Assembly (NCBI GenBank): GCA_965277695.1
Contig: CBDIDQ010000059.1
Coordinates: 62,001-126,000 of the forward strand
Origin: JABSOG01 sp965277695
GTDB taxonomy: Bacteria > Pseudomonadota > Gammaproteobacteria > Enterobacterales > Alteromonadaceae
Direction of reading: 5' to 3'
Length of the DNA: 64,000 nucleotides
In this document: positions 1 through 8,512 of the stretch, one piece after another
How the letters are laid out: every line of letters begins with the position of its first letter
How positions within the stretch are numbered: position 1 is the first letter of the stretch
Position numbers and translations under genes: made by a program
Notes under the pieces: generated by a model
Told to the model about the DNA's origin: nothing
Databases searched by the model: none
The model's input: the letters and a program-made list of their open reading frames with translations, nothing else

Positions 1-276
1 TTTTAACTCTGGTTTTAACTCTGGTTTTAACTCCGGTTTTAACTCCGGTTTTAACTCCGGTTTTAACTCTGGTTTTAACTCTCTGTTATAACTCCGGTTT
101 TAACTCTCTGTTATAACTCCGGTTTTAACTCTCTGTTTTAACACCAGTTTTTAACTCCGGTTTTTAACTCCGGTTTTTAACTCCGGTTTTTAACTCCGGT
201 TTTTAACTCCGGTTTTAACTCCGGTTTTAACTCTGGTTTTAACTCTGGTTTTAACTCTGGTTTTAACTCCGGTTTT
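1..276. repeat. 12-bp minisatellite (TTTTAACTCYGG)n
   Basis: About 22 head-to-tail copies of a 12-base unit TTTTAACTCYGG fill the first 276 bases and probably continue upstream. Variants include units with five T (13 bases) and an interrupting CTCTGTTATAAC form near 81-140. Read on the minus strand each unit contains TAA in the same register, and the first unit supplies the stop codon of the decayed gene that ends at 275. There are no unique spacers of constant length, so it is not a CRISPR array. Confidence 0.95.
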
Positions 277-1331
277 AATGCTCATTAGTATTTTTTGTAT
301 AAGCTTGCTGTGGATGATTTCGCTTGGTGGGATAAGCCAGTTTGAGTTGACCATTTGTCACCATTGGGTTCAAATAGGTCCTCCTGAGCGCATTGGGCTC
401 TCGATCAAGTAATACGGCGAGGTTTGAGAGTGGAACAAAGCGGTTATTACACAATTCGATGATTGTTTCTTCTATAATTTCTTTGGTGACAGTTCTTTTA
501 GAGCCTTTTTTTACTATTTTAGCGATGTTTTCTAGTGTCCCCCATATTTTCATTGATACCATGTTTTCCTCATTTAACTCTTGACCTGAATGTGTATTCC
601 CTTTACTGATTGATTTGGGTAGGGGTTTAGCAATAAACATAGTATCTGCCATTGACCGACCTAAATCATTATCCGGTGTTGGTATTTCTGTTTCAGCTGA
701 GTGATATATCTTATTTTTGTGTTCCCCAGAAGAATGTATAATGCCAGCTTTTATCAGGCGAACTAATGCTAATGTGACTTCTCTTGCATGAGCACCAGTT
801 AGCTGACACAACTCCTTGTGTGCGATGTAATCATCGCTATATACAAATATTGCAATTGACCTTTCAAGCTCATTGAGTTCGGTAAATTTGGCGTCGAAGT
901 TTTCCTTTAATCTGCTGGTAATTGCTAGAGGAAAATATCGACCATTTTTAGTTCAAGAAGCGTTTGCTCATAAGGTTCTGTTAACTCGCTTAGCAGCGGT
1001 GGCTGCCAACTTTGGTTTTTCCAACCAGCTACGATTTTGGGGATACCCGAACCTGCTTGCTCGCCAATATTGACATAACGAAACATCTGATGGAGTATTC
1101 GATTTCGACAATCAGGCTCACCGCCACGCATCCTTCAATGGTAAAGCGACTCTTTTTTTCCCGCAGTCCTAAAATGATATAACCACCATCCGAATTCGCA
1201 AATGCACTATAAGACTCCCACATATCTTTAGGTACTTCGCCTTTACCATCACGCCCTTTAGCGAGCTTGCATTCAATCTGTGCCGACTCGCTTAAAAGTT
1301 CAATATCTTGTAACGATGATAATTCAAACAT
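275..1331 (-). pseudogene. Decayed AlbA/Schlafen-domain ATP-binding regulator
   Basis: Three fragments in different minus-strand frames fit one gene of the family with an N-terminal AlbA_2 (Schlafen) domain and a C-terminal GHKL-type ATPase plus winged helix. The 5' part (1331 to about 1135) starts MFELSSLQDIELLSESAQIE and holds the AlbA_2 start. It joins out of frame at about 1131 to a late segment with RNRILHQMFRYV and GEQAGSGIPKIV. The middle of the protein, roughly 200 residues, is therefore missing. A second frameshift lies at about 930, where one T lost from a T run ends the frame after MVDIF; the tail then continues in another frame through TGAHAREVTLAL. The minisatellite provides the stop. 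The gene is not expected to give a working regulator. Confidence 0.8.
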
Positions 1332-1661
1332 GGTTTTTCCAAATTAGTATTAATTGGCAGTCTGGTATTATAAATATGCAGACATTCTTACAAGATGATA
1401 GAAGAAAGGCTTATCACAAGCAAGTGCGACGCAGCTAAGGCATCAATGATAAGGTTTTAATATATGGATGTTGTTTTATGCATCACCAATTATGTCGGCT
1501 TGATCAGTGTCACACATCACCAGCCATTGCATAAGCAGCACCATCAATGTACTTGTTTTTAAATTTGGTAATAGATTCGCTCTCATTTGTCCCACCGGGT
1601 TTGCCGTGCTAGCATGACCGCCAGCTTTTACAGGTGATAATAAACCCAAGAGAACCCTAAT
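1332..1661. other. Intergenic region upstream of mtnK
   Basis: This 330-base stretch separates the decayed regulator (minus strand) from mtnK (plus strand). It must hold the mtnK promoter, but I could not pick out a convincing -35/-10 pair or hairpin by eye. No convincing gene is seen in it. Confidence 0.5.
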
Positions 1662-2903
1662 ATGGCATATCAAATTTTAAATTCACAAACGGTGGTAGAT
1701 TACCTTAAAAATCTGCCTGTTATGCAATCAATCCTCAGCGACTTTTCGGCCCTTGAAGTGCAAGAAATTGGCGATGGTAATGTCAATTTTGTTTATCGGG
1801 TTAAAAACCCACAGACTAAACGGTCAGTTATTCTAAAACAAGCGGTGCCTTATTTACGGGTGGTCGGCGAATCCTTTCCGTTGAGCCGCCAGCGGATGAA
1901 CTTTGAGATCATGGCACTTGAGATGGCGAAAAAAGTCTGTGCTGAGCGGGTACCGACGATTTATCACAGCTCAACTGAACAATCGCTGGTGGTGATGCAA
2001 GATTTGGCCGAACAACGTATTGTGCGCGGAGATATTATCAAAGGCATTGTTTTTCCTCAGTTTGCCGAGCATATGGCGGGTTATCTGGCCCATACGCTGT
2101 TTTCAAGCTCTGATTTGGCAATGCCCAGCGAAGCAAAAAAAGCGTTGGTGAAGCAGTTTATTAATGCCGATTTATGCAAATTGACTGAGGATTTTGTTTT
2201 TTCTCATCCTTATGAAGACCACGAAACCAATGTTTATAATCCACAATTGCCGCAAGCGGTGATTGATAAGGTGCAAAAAGACCGAGGTGTCAAAATTGCC
2301 GTGGCGCAAATGAAATACAAGTTTATGAACGAGGCGCAGGCGTTGCTCCACGGCGATTTGCATATTGGTAGCATTATGGCCAGCGTTGATGAAACCTATG
2401 TGATTGATTCTGAATTTGCCTTTTTTGGCCCGATGGGATTTGATGTCGGGGCGTTAATTGGCAACCTTTATATGTCTTATTTTTCTCACGCTGATGAAAA
2501 CCATCTGACAGCTGAAGCCAGTCAGGCTTATCGGGTTTGGTTGCTCGATACCATCAGTCAGATTTGGCATCAGTTTGCTGAGCAATTTACCACTTTGTGG
2601 TTAAAACACGAAGCCGATAGTGACTCACAACAGTGGCAATATGACGGTGGCTTGGACGACCTTAAAGCCTATATCGACACTTATATGGCGGGATTATTGG
2701 CCGATACCATCGGTTTTGCCGCTTGTAAAATGATGCGACGAGTGGTGGGTTTGGCTAAGGTGGCCGATTTTGCTGATATCGAAGATTTGGCCGCCAGAGC
2801 GAGCATTGAAACCAATATTATCAATATGGCGACGCAAATGGTGGTTAAACGTGACCAATTTAATAGCATCGATGAACTGAATGAATTAGCTAGGAATGCT
2901 TAA
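1662..2903 (+). CDS. mtnK: Methylthioribose kinase
   Basis: ATP-dependent kinase phosphorylating 5-methylthioribose to its 1-phosphate, a cytosolic step in recycling the methylthio by-product of S-adenosylmethionine-dependent polyamine and signal synthesis. The 413-residue length is typical of MtnK. Visible features are the glycine-rich ATP loop IGDGNVNFVYRV near residue 35, the catalytic HGDLH motif near residue 230 and the metal-binding DSEFAFFGP segment after it, as in the choline-kinase-like fold. It is the first gene of a tight operon with mtnA and an aldolase-dehydrogenase, which supports its substrate. The ATG at 1662 fits the family's N-terminus. Confidence 0.95.
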   Translation: MAYQILNSQTVVDYLKNLPVMQSILSDFSALEVQEIGDGNVNFVYRVKNPQTKRSVILKQAVPYLRVVGESFPLSRQRMNFEIMALEMAKKVCAERVPTIYHSSTEQSLVVMQDLAEQRIVRGDIIKGIVFPQFAEHMAGYLAHTLFSSSDLAMPSEAKKALVKQFINADLCKLTEDFVFSHPYEDHETNVYNPQLPQAVIDKVQKDRGVKIAVAQMKYKFMNEAQALLHGDLHIGSIMASVDETYVIDSEFAFFGPMGFDVGALIGNLYMSYFSHADENHLTAEASQAYRVWLLDTISQIWHQFAEQFTTLWLKHEADSDSQQWQYDGGLDDLKAYIDTYMAGLLADTIGFAACKMMRRVVGLAKVADFADIEDLAARASIETNIINMATQMVVKRDQFNSIDELNELARNA

Positions 2904-2984
2904 GGTGCGGCCGACTTCAACAGATTGATGAGCTAATTAACCAAAATAGAATTGATAAACTTAATGATTTATCTAGGAGAACTT

Positions 2985-4052
2985 ATGTGGCCCACAACGC
3001 TTAGATGGCAAGATGAACAGCTATTTTTAGTTGATCAAACCTTATTACCCGGCGAGTTTAAAGAGGTGCAGCAAACCTCGGTTGAACAAGTCTGGGATGC
3101 GATTAAGCAATTAAAAGTCAGGGGCGCACCAGCGATTGGTGTTGCTGCGGCCTATGGATTGGTGATTGGCGTTAAACAACATGCAGATTTGCCGTTGGTT
3201 GATTTTCTCAGTAAAGTCAGCTCGGTGGCTGACTACCTCAATAGCTCTCGACCTACGGCGGTTAATCTGAATTGGGCACTGCAACGAATGCAGCAACGGG
3301 CGCTGAACACGAGTACTTCGACAACTGCATCGACAACCGTTGATATCATTGCCGCACTGACCGATGAAGCCGAAAAAATTCATGCCGAAGATGAGGCGCT
3401 GTGTCAGGGCATTGGTGAAAATGCGTTGTCGTTGATTAAAGATGGCATGGGGATTCTGACTCATTGCAATGCCGGGGCACTGGCAACCAGCGGCATGGGT
3501 ACTGCGTTGGCACCGATGTATTTAGCTCACAAAGTCGGTAAAACCTTCAAAGTTTACGCTGATGAAACCCGTCCTCTATTGCAGGGTGCACGTTTGACCG
3601 CTTGGGAATTGAGCCGGGCGGGTATTGATACCACACTCATCAGCGACAATATGGCAGCGCATTTGATGCAGCAAGGGCATATTCAAATGGTCATTGTTGG
3701 CACCGACCGGGTGGCAGAAAACGGCGATGTTGCTAATAAAATTGGCACCTTAGGGGTGGCCATTATCGCCAATCATTACCACATTCCGTTTTACGTCGCT
3801 TGTCCGTCTTCAACCATCGATTTTAATACTCCAAGTGGCGATGACATTGTGATTGAAGAAAGAGAAGCCGCCGAGGTGACTACTTTGGCGGGCGTGGTGA
3901 CTGCGCCTGACAATATTAAAGTCAGAAATCCGGCGTTTGATGTGACACCAGCGAATTTGGTGACAGCTATTGTCACCGAGCGAGGTTTGGTGAGTCAGCC
4001 GCTTAAGGCTAATTTGCGAGCGCTGTTTAACGACCTTCATGGGGATAATTAA
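2985..4052 (+). CDS. mtnA: Methylthioribose-1-phosphate isomerase
   Basis: Isomerises 5-methylthioribose-1-phosphate to 5-methylthioribulose-1-phosphate. The protein is 355 residues from the ATG at 2985, which has a good ribosome site (AGGAGA) just upstream; an upstream TTG in the same frame is less likely. Family marks are VRGAPAIGVAAAYG near residue 45, the catalytic cysteine in LTHCNAGALAT near 160 and the catalytic aspartate in GTDRVAENGDVANKIGT near 240. A short Ser/Thr-rich stretch near residue 110 comes from small repeats (ACTTCGACAACTGCATCGACA) and looks like a lengthened loop. The stop overlaps the next start as TAATG, implying translational coupling. Confidence 0.95.
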   Translation: MWPTTLRWQDEQLFLVDQTLLPGEFKEVQQTSVEQVWDAIKQLKVRGAPAIGVAAAYGLVIGVKQHADLPLVDFLSKVSSVADYLNSSRPTAVNLNWALQRMQQRALNTSTSTTASTTVDIIAALTDEAEKIHAEDEALCQGIGENALSLIKDGMGILTHCNAGALATSGMGTALAPMYLAHKVGKTFKVYADETRPLLQGARLTAWELSRAGIDTTLISDNMAAHLMQQGHIQMVIVGTDRVAENGDVANKIGTLGVAIIANHYHIPFYVACPSSTIDFNTPSGDDIVIEEREAAEVTTLAGVVTAPDNIKVRNPAFDVTPANLVTAIVTERGLVSQPLKANLRALFNDLHGDN

Positions 4053-6037
4053 TGCAAAGTTTGTGGGACCCGGTTGAAGCGGCAAAATATGCTGATTCAG
4101 ACCTTGAGATGCGGGTGTATACCTCACGGTTGTTGGGGCTGAATGAAGACTTGGTGATGCATGGCGGCGGTAATACGTCGGTCAAAACCACTGAGCCTGA
4201 TATTTTTGGTGCACAGCGGGCACTGCTTTATGTTAAAGGCAGTGGCTGGGATTTGAAAACCATTGAGCCTCAGGGTTTTGCCCCGGTGCAATTACAGCAC
4301 CTGTTAAATTTGGCGACGCTAGATGAGATGAGCGATGAGGATATGGTCACAGAGCTTAAATGTGCGATGACTGACCCGTCTGCGCCGAGTCCTTCGATTG
4401 AAACCATATTACATGGGTTGATCCCGTTTAAATTTGTCGATCATACTCATGCCGATGCGGTAGTGAGCATTAGCAATACGCCCGGTGGTGAGGACAAAAT
4501 CAAAGCCATTTATGGTGATCGAGTGCTGGTGTTGCCGTTTGCTATGCCGGGATTTGTGTTGTCGAAGCAGGTTTATCAAGCGATTAAAGACCTTGATTTG
4601 GCGGCATATGAAGGCATCGTATTATTAAACCACGGGATTTTTACTTTTGCCGATGATGGTCAAAGTGCCTACGAGAACATGATAAAGCTGGTGAGCGAAG
4701 CTGAGGACTATATTAAAGCCCAGGGTGCTTGGGAAGGTGCTTGGGAAATCGCTCAAAGTGCTCAGGAGGTTGAATTTTCACCGCTGTCGATTGCTCAAAT
4801 GCGCCAGCAATTGTCAAAGCTTGCTGCCACGCCGATGATTGTTAGCTGGCAACATGACGCTGCCAGTGTGGCTTTTTCTGCACTCGACAAGCTTGAGAGC
4901 ATCGCGACTCAAGGACCTATCACACCTGATCATGTGATCCAAACCAAACCTATTCCGATGATTTTGGCAGATGATATTGACGCTTCAATCAATGACTTTG
5001 CCGCAGCATATCAGCGTTATTTTGCCGAACATGCCTCATCAAAACACTTGATACTCGATTGCGCTCCCCGGGTGGCGATTGCACCAAACAAGGGGCTTTT
5101 TGCGATTGCACCGAGTGTTAAGCGTAACCATATTGTTGCGGATATTTATCGTCATACTGTTAAGGCGATTCAGTGGGCTGAGCAGCTTGGCGGTTGGTCA
5201 ACTTTGCCCGCCAAAGCGATATTTGATTTGGAATACTGGTCGCTGGAGCAGGCAAAACTGCAACGCAGCAGCACTAAGCCGCCGTTTGAAGGCAAAGTGG
5301 CTTTTGTTAGCGGCGCGGCTAGCGGCATAGGCAAAGCGATTGCGCGCGAGTTGTTAGATCAGGGGGCTTGTGTCATCGCCACTGATATCAATGGCAAAAT
5401 AACCACGCTGTTTGCTGATCCCGGGTTTTTGGGTGTGGTGTGCGATGTGGGCAGTAGCGACTCGATTGCAGCGGCAATGACTAAAGGCGTACAAACCTTT
5501 GGTGGCATAGATATAGTGGTGAGCAACGCGGGTATTTTTCAAGCGGGTGCCTTAGTAGAAGACTTAGATGAGGATGTCTGGAGTAGCTCGCTCGACATCA
5601 ACCTATCGGGGCATTATCGGGTGATTAAACTGGCGACGCCTTATTTAAAAGTCGGCATTGAGCCTTGTATTGTGATCACCGGGTCGAAAAACGTCGCAGC
5701 ACCGGGTCCGGGAGCGGCGGCTTATAGTTGTGCCAAAGCCGGACTGGCTCAGCTTGCCAGAGTATCGGCGTTAGAGTTGGCTCCTTTTGGTATTCGGGTC
5801 AATACCATGCATCCTAATGCGGTATTTGACACTGAGATTTGGACCGACGAAATGCTCAAAGTTAGGGCGGCTAATTATGGTGTCACGGTCGAAGAATATA
5901 AAAGAAGCAACTTACTGAAAACTGAAATCACCAGCTATAACGTCGCTCGTTTGGCCGCTGTTTTGGCGTCCAGCGATTTTGCCAAAACCACCGGGGCACA
6001 TATTCCCATTGATGGCGGCAATGATCGAGTGATTTAA
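4052..6037 (+). CDS. Class II aldolase fused to short-chain dehydrogenase
   Basis: Bifunctional protein of 661 residues. Residues 1-400 form a class II (zinc) aldolase domain: HGGGNTSVK near residue 35, metal histidines in DHTHAD near 130 and in NHGIF near 195. Residues 415-661 form an NAD(P)-dependent short-chain dehydrogenase with the SGAASGIG nucleotide loop, SNAG and the YSCAK catalytic pair. Such fusions are usually annotated as rhamnulose-1-phosphate aldolase/lactaldehyde dehydrogenase. Here the gene overlaps mtnA, so the likely substrate is methylthioribulose-1-phosphate, cleaved to dihydroxyacetone phosphate and methylthioacetaldehyde (the known DHAP shunt), with the second domain acting on the aldehyde. 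The domains are certain; the substrate is inferred from context. Confidence 0.85.
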   Translation: MQSLWDPVEAAKYADSDLEMRVYTSRLLGLNEDLVMHGGGNTSVKTTEPDIFGAQRALLYVKGSGWDLKTIEPQGFAPVQLQHLLNLATLDEMSDEDMVTELKCAMTDPSAPSPSIETILHGLIPFKFVDHTHADAVVSISNTPGGEDKIKAIYGDRVLVLPFAMPGFVLSKQVYQAIKDLDLAAYEGIVLLNHGIFTFADDGQSAYENMIKLVSEAEDYIKAQGAWEGAWEIAQSAQEVEFSPLSIAQMRQQLSKLAATPMIVSWQHDAASVAFSALDKLESIATQGPITPDHVIQTKPIPMILADDIDASINDFAAAYQRYFAEHASSKHLILDCAPRVAIAPNKGLFAIAPSVKRNHIVADIYRHTVKAIQWAEQLGGWSTLPAKAIFDLEYWSLEQAKLQRSSTKPPFEGKVAFVSGAASGIGKAIARELLDQGACVIATDINGKITTLFADPGFLGVVCDVGSSDSIAAAMTKGVQTFGGIDIVVSNAGIFQAGALVEDLDEDVWSSSLDINLSGHYRVIKLATPYLKVGIEPCIVITGSKNVAAPGPGAAAYSCAKAGLAQLARVSALELAPFGIRVNTMHPNAVFDTEIWTDEMLKVRAANYGVTVEEYKRSNLLKTEITSYNVARLAAVLASSDFAKTTGAHIPIDGGNDRVI

Positions 6038-6053
6038 ATAAAGGGAACGATTA

Positions 6054-6595
6054 ATGAAATCTGTTGTACAATATTTTTTATGCGGCTGTTTACTTAGCCT
6101 TACTGTTTTCGGCGCTAACGCCAAATACTCAGGATGCTGAGGCATTGTTTGAAACCATCAATCAACGTTTGAGCTATATGAAAGATGTTGGCTTGTATAA
6201 GGCGCAAAACCAGTTGGCGATTGAAAATGTCGAGCGGGAGCGGGTGGTATTGAATAGTGCCAAAACCGCAGCCGCCGAAAAGGGTCTGGACGCCGATGCC
6301 GTGGCGGGATTTTTTACCGCGCAAATTTCGGCAGCCAAGGCTATTCAGTACCGCTATCGAGCTGATTTGCTAAGCCAACCGAGTCAGCGCCAGCCACTGG
6401 ATTTAAACGCTGAAATTCGTCCCGGCTTTACTCACGCTTGGCGATTCAATCATCGCGCAAATGGCGGCTTATATCGCTAAAAATGGCCGTTTTAAACCGT
6501 CGCAACGCAGCCGTTTTTTGCGCATCGTTGATCAACAGTATTTGTTCAAGGCAGATAAGCAACGCTTGTTTGATGGTTTGTTGAAGATTAAGTGA
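6054..6595 (+). pseudogene. Frameshifted periplasmic chorismate mutase (AroQ-gamma)
   Basis: The gene starts with a clear signal peptide (MKSVVQYFLCGCLLSLTVFG) and then needs two frame changes. The first lies near 6120, where the signal frame runs into TGA while the neighbouring frame reads DAEALFETINQRLSYM and on through KAIQYRYRADLL, the helical core of exported AroQ-gamma chorismate mutases. The second lies near 6422, where CGTCCC seems to carry one C too many; the next frame then continues PALLTLGDSIIAQMAAYIAK to a stop at 6595. Intact members convert chorismate to prephenate in the periplasm. As it stands no full-length protein can be made. It follows the mtn operon by 16 bases. Confidence 0.8.
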
Positions 6596-6644
6596 TGGGT
6601 TTGTTAAGAATTGGCCGCAAGAATTAAAATTGCTGTTCTTCAAG

Positions 6645-6680
6645 ATCCGCAATGACCTGGAATATTTAAAGCTAGAGCAG
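6645..6680 (+). repeat. Direct repeat, left copy, flanking vapBC
   Basis: A 36-base sequence beginning ATCCGCAATGA and ending TTAGAGCAG-like (CTAGAGCAG here) recurs at 7425-7460 with about 4 mismatches, in the same orientation and on the other side of the toxin-antitoxin module. In both copies one frame reads IRND(L/P)(E/Q)YLKLEQ, so the repeats look like duplicated ends of a lost gene. Confidence 0.75.
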
Positions 6681-6761
6681 CAGGGATATACCATTGACAT
6701 ATCCCTGCAAGAGATTAGACTTTACCTTACGATAACGTATGTTTTTCTATTGGAGGTTATT

Positions 6762-6993
6762 ATGATCCAAGCGAGTGTTTTCAAAAGTAATCAAAGTCAG
6801 GCAGTACGTTTTGCCTAAAAAAGTCGCTTTGCCTGATGATGTTAAAAAAGTTGATATCATCCCGTTAGGCAGAGCCAGACTGATTGCTCCGGCTGGAGAA
6901 GCTTGGGACAGTTGGTTTGATGGTGACAGTGTTACTGATGATTTTATGACTGAACGAGAGCAGCCGGAAGAACAAGTCAGAGAGTTCTTTTAA
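6762..6993 (+). pseudogene. vapB: VapB-family antitoxin with +1 frameshift
   Basis: Antitoxin of the AbrB/SpoVT DNA-binding type. From the ATG at 6762 (ribosome site GGAGG at about 6751) it reads MIQASVFKSNQSQAVR and then stops in TAA, because a T run has one T too many (CGTTTTGCC instead of CGTTTGCC). In the next frame the rest is intact: LPKKVALPDDVKKVDIIPLG and the toxin-binding tail AWDSWFDG to VREFF, ending at 6993. A GTG at 6775 in that frame could start a 72-residue protein that lacks a proper DNA-binding N-terminus but keeps the neutralising tail. The stop overlaps vapC as TAATG. Either a real mutation or a homopolymer sequencing error is possible. Confidence 0.8.
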
Positions 6994-7403
6994 TGCTCAG
7001 ATATATGCTTGATACCAACATTGTGGTTTATACCATGAATAATAAACCGCCCGAGGTACGGGCGGCCTTTAAAGCCTGTTATGGCCAAATCTGCATTTCT
7101 TCTGTTACGCTGATGGAGCTAATTTACGGTGCAGAAAAATCTTCAAACCCACAGCAAAATTTGGCAACCGTTCAGGGTTTTGCCGCCAGACTTGAAGTCT
7201 TATCTTATGATGATATCGCAGCCAACCATACCGGCCAGCTCAGGGCTGAATTGGCAAAGGCAGGTAAGCCCATTGGTCCCTATGACCAAATGATTGCAGG
7301 TCATGCCAGATCACTTGGTCTGATTGTGGTGACCAACAACGTGAAAGAGTTTAATCGTGTGCCCGGGTTACGAATTGAGAACTGGGTTGGCGGTAAGCCT
7401 TAA
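6993..7403 (+). CDS. vapC: VapC-family toxin, PIN-domain ribonuclease
   Basis: Toxin of a type II pair: a PIN-domain endoribonuclease of 136 residues that cuts tRNA or rRNA when not bound by its antitoxin. The acidic magnesium site is complete: MLDTNIVVY near residue 6, SSVTLMELIYGAEKS near 37, the aspartate in GPYDQMIAGHA near 98 and VTNNVKEF near 115. The reading frame is intact, although the partner antitoxin upstream carries a frameshift. This suggests either residual neutralisation by the antitoxin tail or compensation from another locus. Confidence 0.9.
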   Translation: MLRYMLDTNIVVYTMNNKPPEVRAAFKACYGQICISSVTLMELIYGAEKSSNPQQNLATVQGFAARLEVLSYDDIAANHTGQLRAELAKAGKPIGPYDQMIAGHARSLGLIVVTNNVKEFNRVPGLRIENWVGGKP

Positions 7404-7424
7404 ATCTTCAGAGATATCACCAAT

Positions 7425-7460
7425 ATCCGCAATGATCCGCAATATTTAAAGTTAGAGCAG
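7425..7460 (+). repeat. Direct repeat, right copy, flanking vapBC
   Basis: Second copy of the 36-base repeat at 6645-6680, about 20 bases after the vapC stop. Its frame continues to a stop as LYDEQQQQARLL, which looks like the natural end of the lost gene, while the left copy diverges after LEQ. Confidence 0.75.
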
Positions 7461-7508
7461 TTGTATGATGAGCAACAGCAGCAGGCTCGACTACTATAGC
7501 CTCAATAA

Positions 7509-7748
7509 ACCCATAAAAAACCGACCAATTTAAGTATCAATAGTGATTTATTAGCTAAAGCCCGGGCGTTGAAGATTAACCTTTCAGCTACTCTCGAAGC
7601 AGCGCTGGCGCTAGAAGTTTCAAAAGCAGCGCGGGAGCAATGGCGGCAAGAAAATAAAGCGGGTATTAATGCGGCAAATAAGTTGGTCGAAAAACATGGC
7701 CTGTTTTCTGTTTATATTAATAAAAGGGGCACCAATCAAACAGGGTAA
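7509..7748 (+). pseudogene. Remnant of a CcdA-like antitoxin
   Basis: This open stretch translates as KPTNLSINSDLLAKAR, then NLSATLEAALALEV, AAREQWRQEN, KAGINAANKLVEKHGLFS. That is the characteristic order of CcdA antitoxins (N-terminal ribbon-helix-helix, then the CcdB-binding tail). No start codon precedes it in frame: a TAA lies at 7506-7508. The normal end after GLFSD is replaced by a short unrelated tail. No ccdB toxin follows. It is therefore a solitary, 5'-truncated relic, the second toxin-antitoxin trace within 1 kb. Confidence 0.7.
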
Positions 7749-7766
7749 CAATTGATAATCAAAAAA

Positions 7767-7827
7767 ACGCGAATGAATTCGCGTCTACGGCCTACCCGTT
7801 CTGCCGTAGACGAGGTTTCAACCTCGT
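7767..7827. repeat. Inverted pair of GTAG-type REP palindromes
   Basis: Two stem-loops in opposite orientation. The right one (7806-7827) is GTAG followed by ACGAGGTT, TC, AACCTCGT, an 8-bp perfect stem. The left one (7767-7788), read on the minus strand, is GTAG followed by ACGCGAAT, TC, ATTCGCGT. A GTAG foot before a palindrome is typical of REP elements mobilised by REP-associated tyrosine transposases. No such transposase lies in this window. The rest of 7749-8066 shows no gene. Confidence 0.75.
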
Positions 7828-8066
7828 GAATGTTGAGGATAACTGTAACCTTAATTTGCTCTATATGGTCGGAGCCATAAAAGGCTCTGATCGCGTAATA
7901 GATGATTCTGTGGATAAATCTATGTTAATACGCGTCCCTACAACGAATTAGGTCATTTTTGCAACAATTTTGTTACAGTAGTTGCGTCGGCGCGGGTAAT
8001 AATGGATAATCCCCCGCTCTTTGCGGTTCGTTGGTTATTTTCGTTTTGATTGAAAAGGTTGGTACT

Positions 8067-8495
8067 GTGGCACAGTTCGTTGAGTTTTTTGGTAATCATT
8101 ATATCCTTGGCTTAATTTGGTTGGGATTATTTGGTGCCATAGTAGTAAGTATTGTTAAAGGGTTGTTATCGCCGATAAAGGCTATTTCTCCACAACAGCT
8201 GACGCAGTTAGTGAATCGACAAGAGGGATTGATTGTTGATATCCGCAATAAAAAAGAATTCGATAAGGGACATATTGCTGGTGCTTTACATTTGGAAGTA
8301 GAAAAAATCCAAAAAAAGGACTTCGGTTTGCTTGAAAACAAGCAATCGAATCCCATTATAGTGGTGTGTAATGCTGGTTTATCGGCTGGTGGCGCATCAA
8401 CAACATTATTTAAGAGTGGTTTTACTAACGTTAGTTTGTTGCAAGGTGGCATGAACACCTGGATTGGCGCAAGTTTACCGGTAACACAAAAGTAG
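8067..8495 (+). CDS. yibN: Membrane-anchored rhodanese-like protein
   Basis: A single N-terminal membrane helix (about residues 10-32, ILGLIWLGLFGAIVVSIV) is followed by a rhodanese domain. The active-site loop VVCNAGLSAGGAS carries the persulfide-forming cysteine near residue 102, and the domain motifs VDIRNKKEFDKGHIAGA and LQGGMNTW are present. It resembles YibN, which sits upstream of grxC and secB in many gammaproteobacteria, as here. Its exact sulfur-transfer partner is not known. I prefer the GTG at 8067 because it gives the usual short N-terminus; an in-frame start at 8031 would add 12 residues. Confidence 0.85.
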   Translation: MAQFVEFFGNHYILGLIWLGLFGAIVVSIVKGLLSPIKAISPQQLTQLVNRQEGLIVDIRNKKEFDKGHIAGALHLEVEKIQKKDFGLLENKQSNPIIVVCNAGLSAGGASTTLFKSGFTNVSLLQGGMNTWIGASLPVTQK

Positions 8496-8512
8496 GAAAG
8501 AGAGACGATATT

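Noticed and set aside
1..276. CRISPR-like array
   Set aside because: The units are contiguous 12-13 base repeats with no unique spacers and there are no cas genes nearby.
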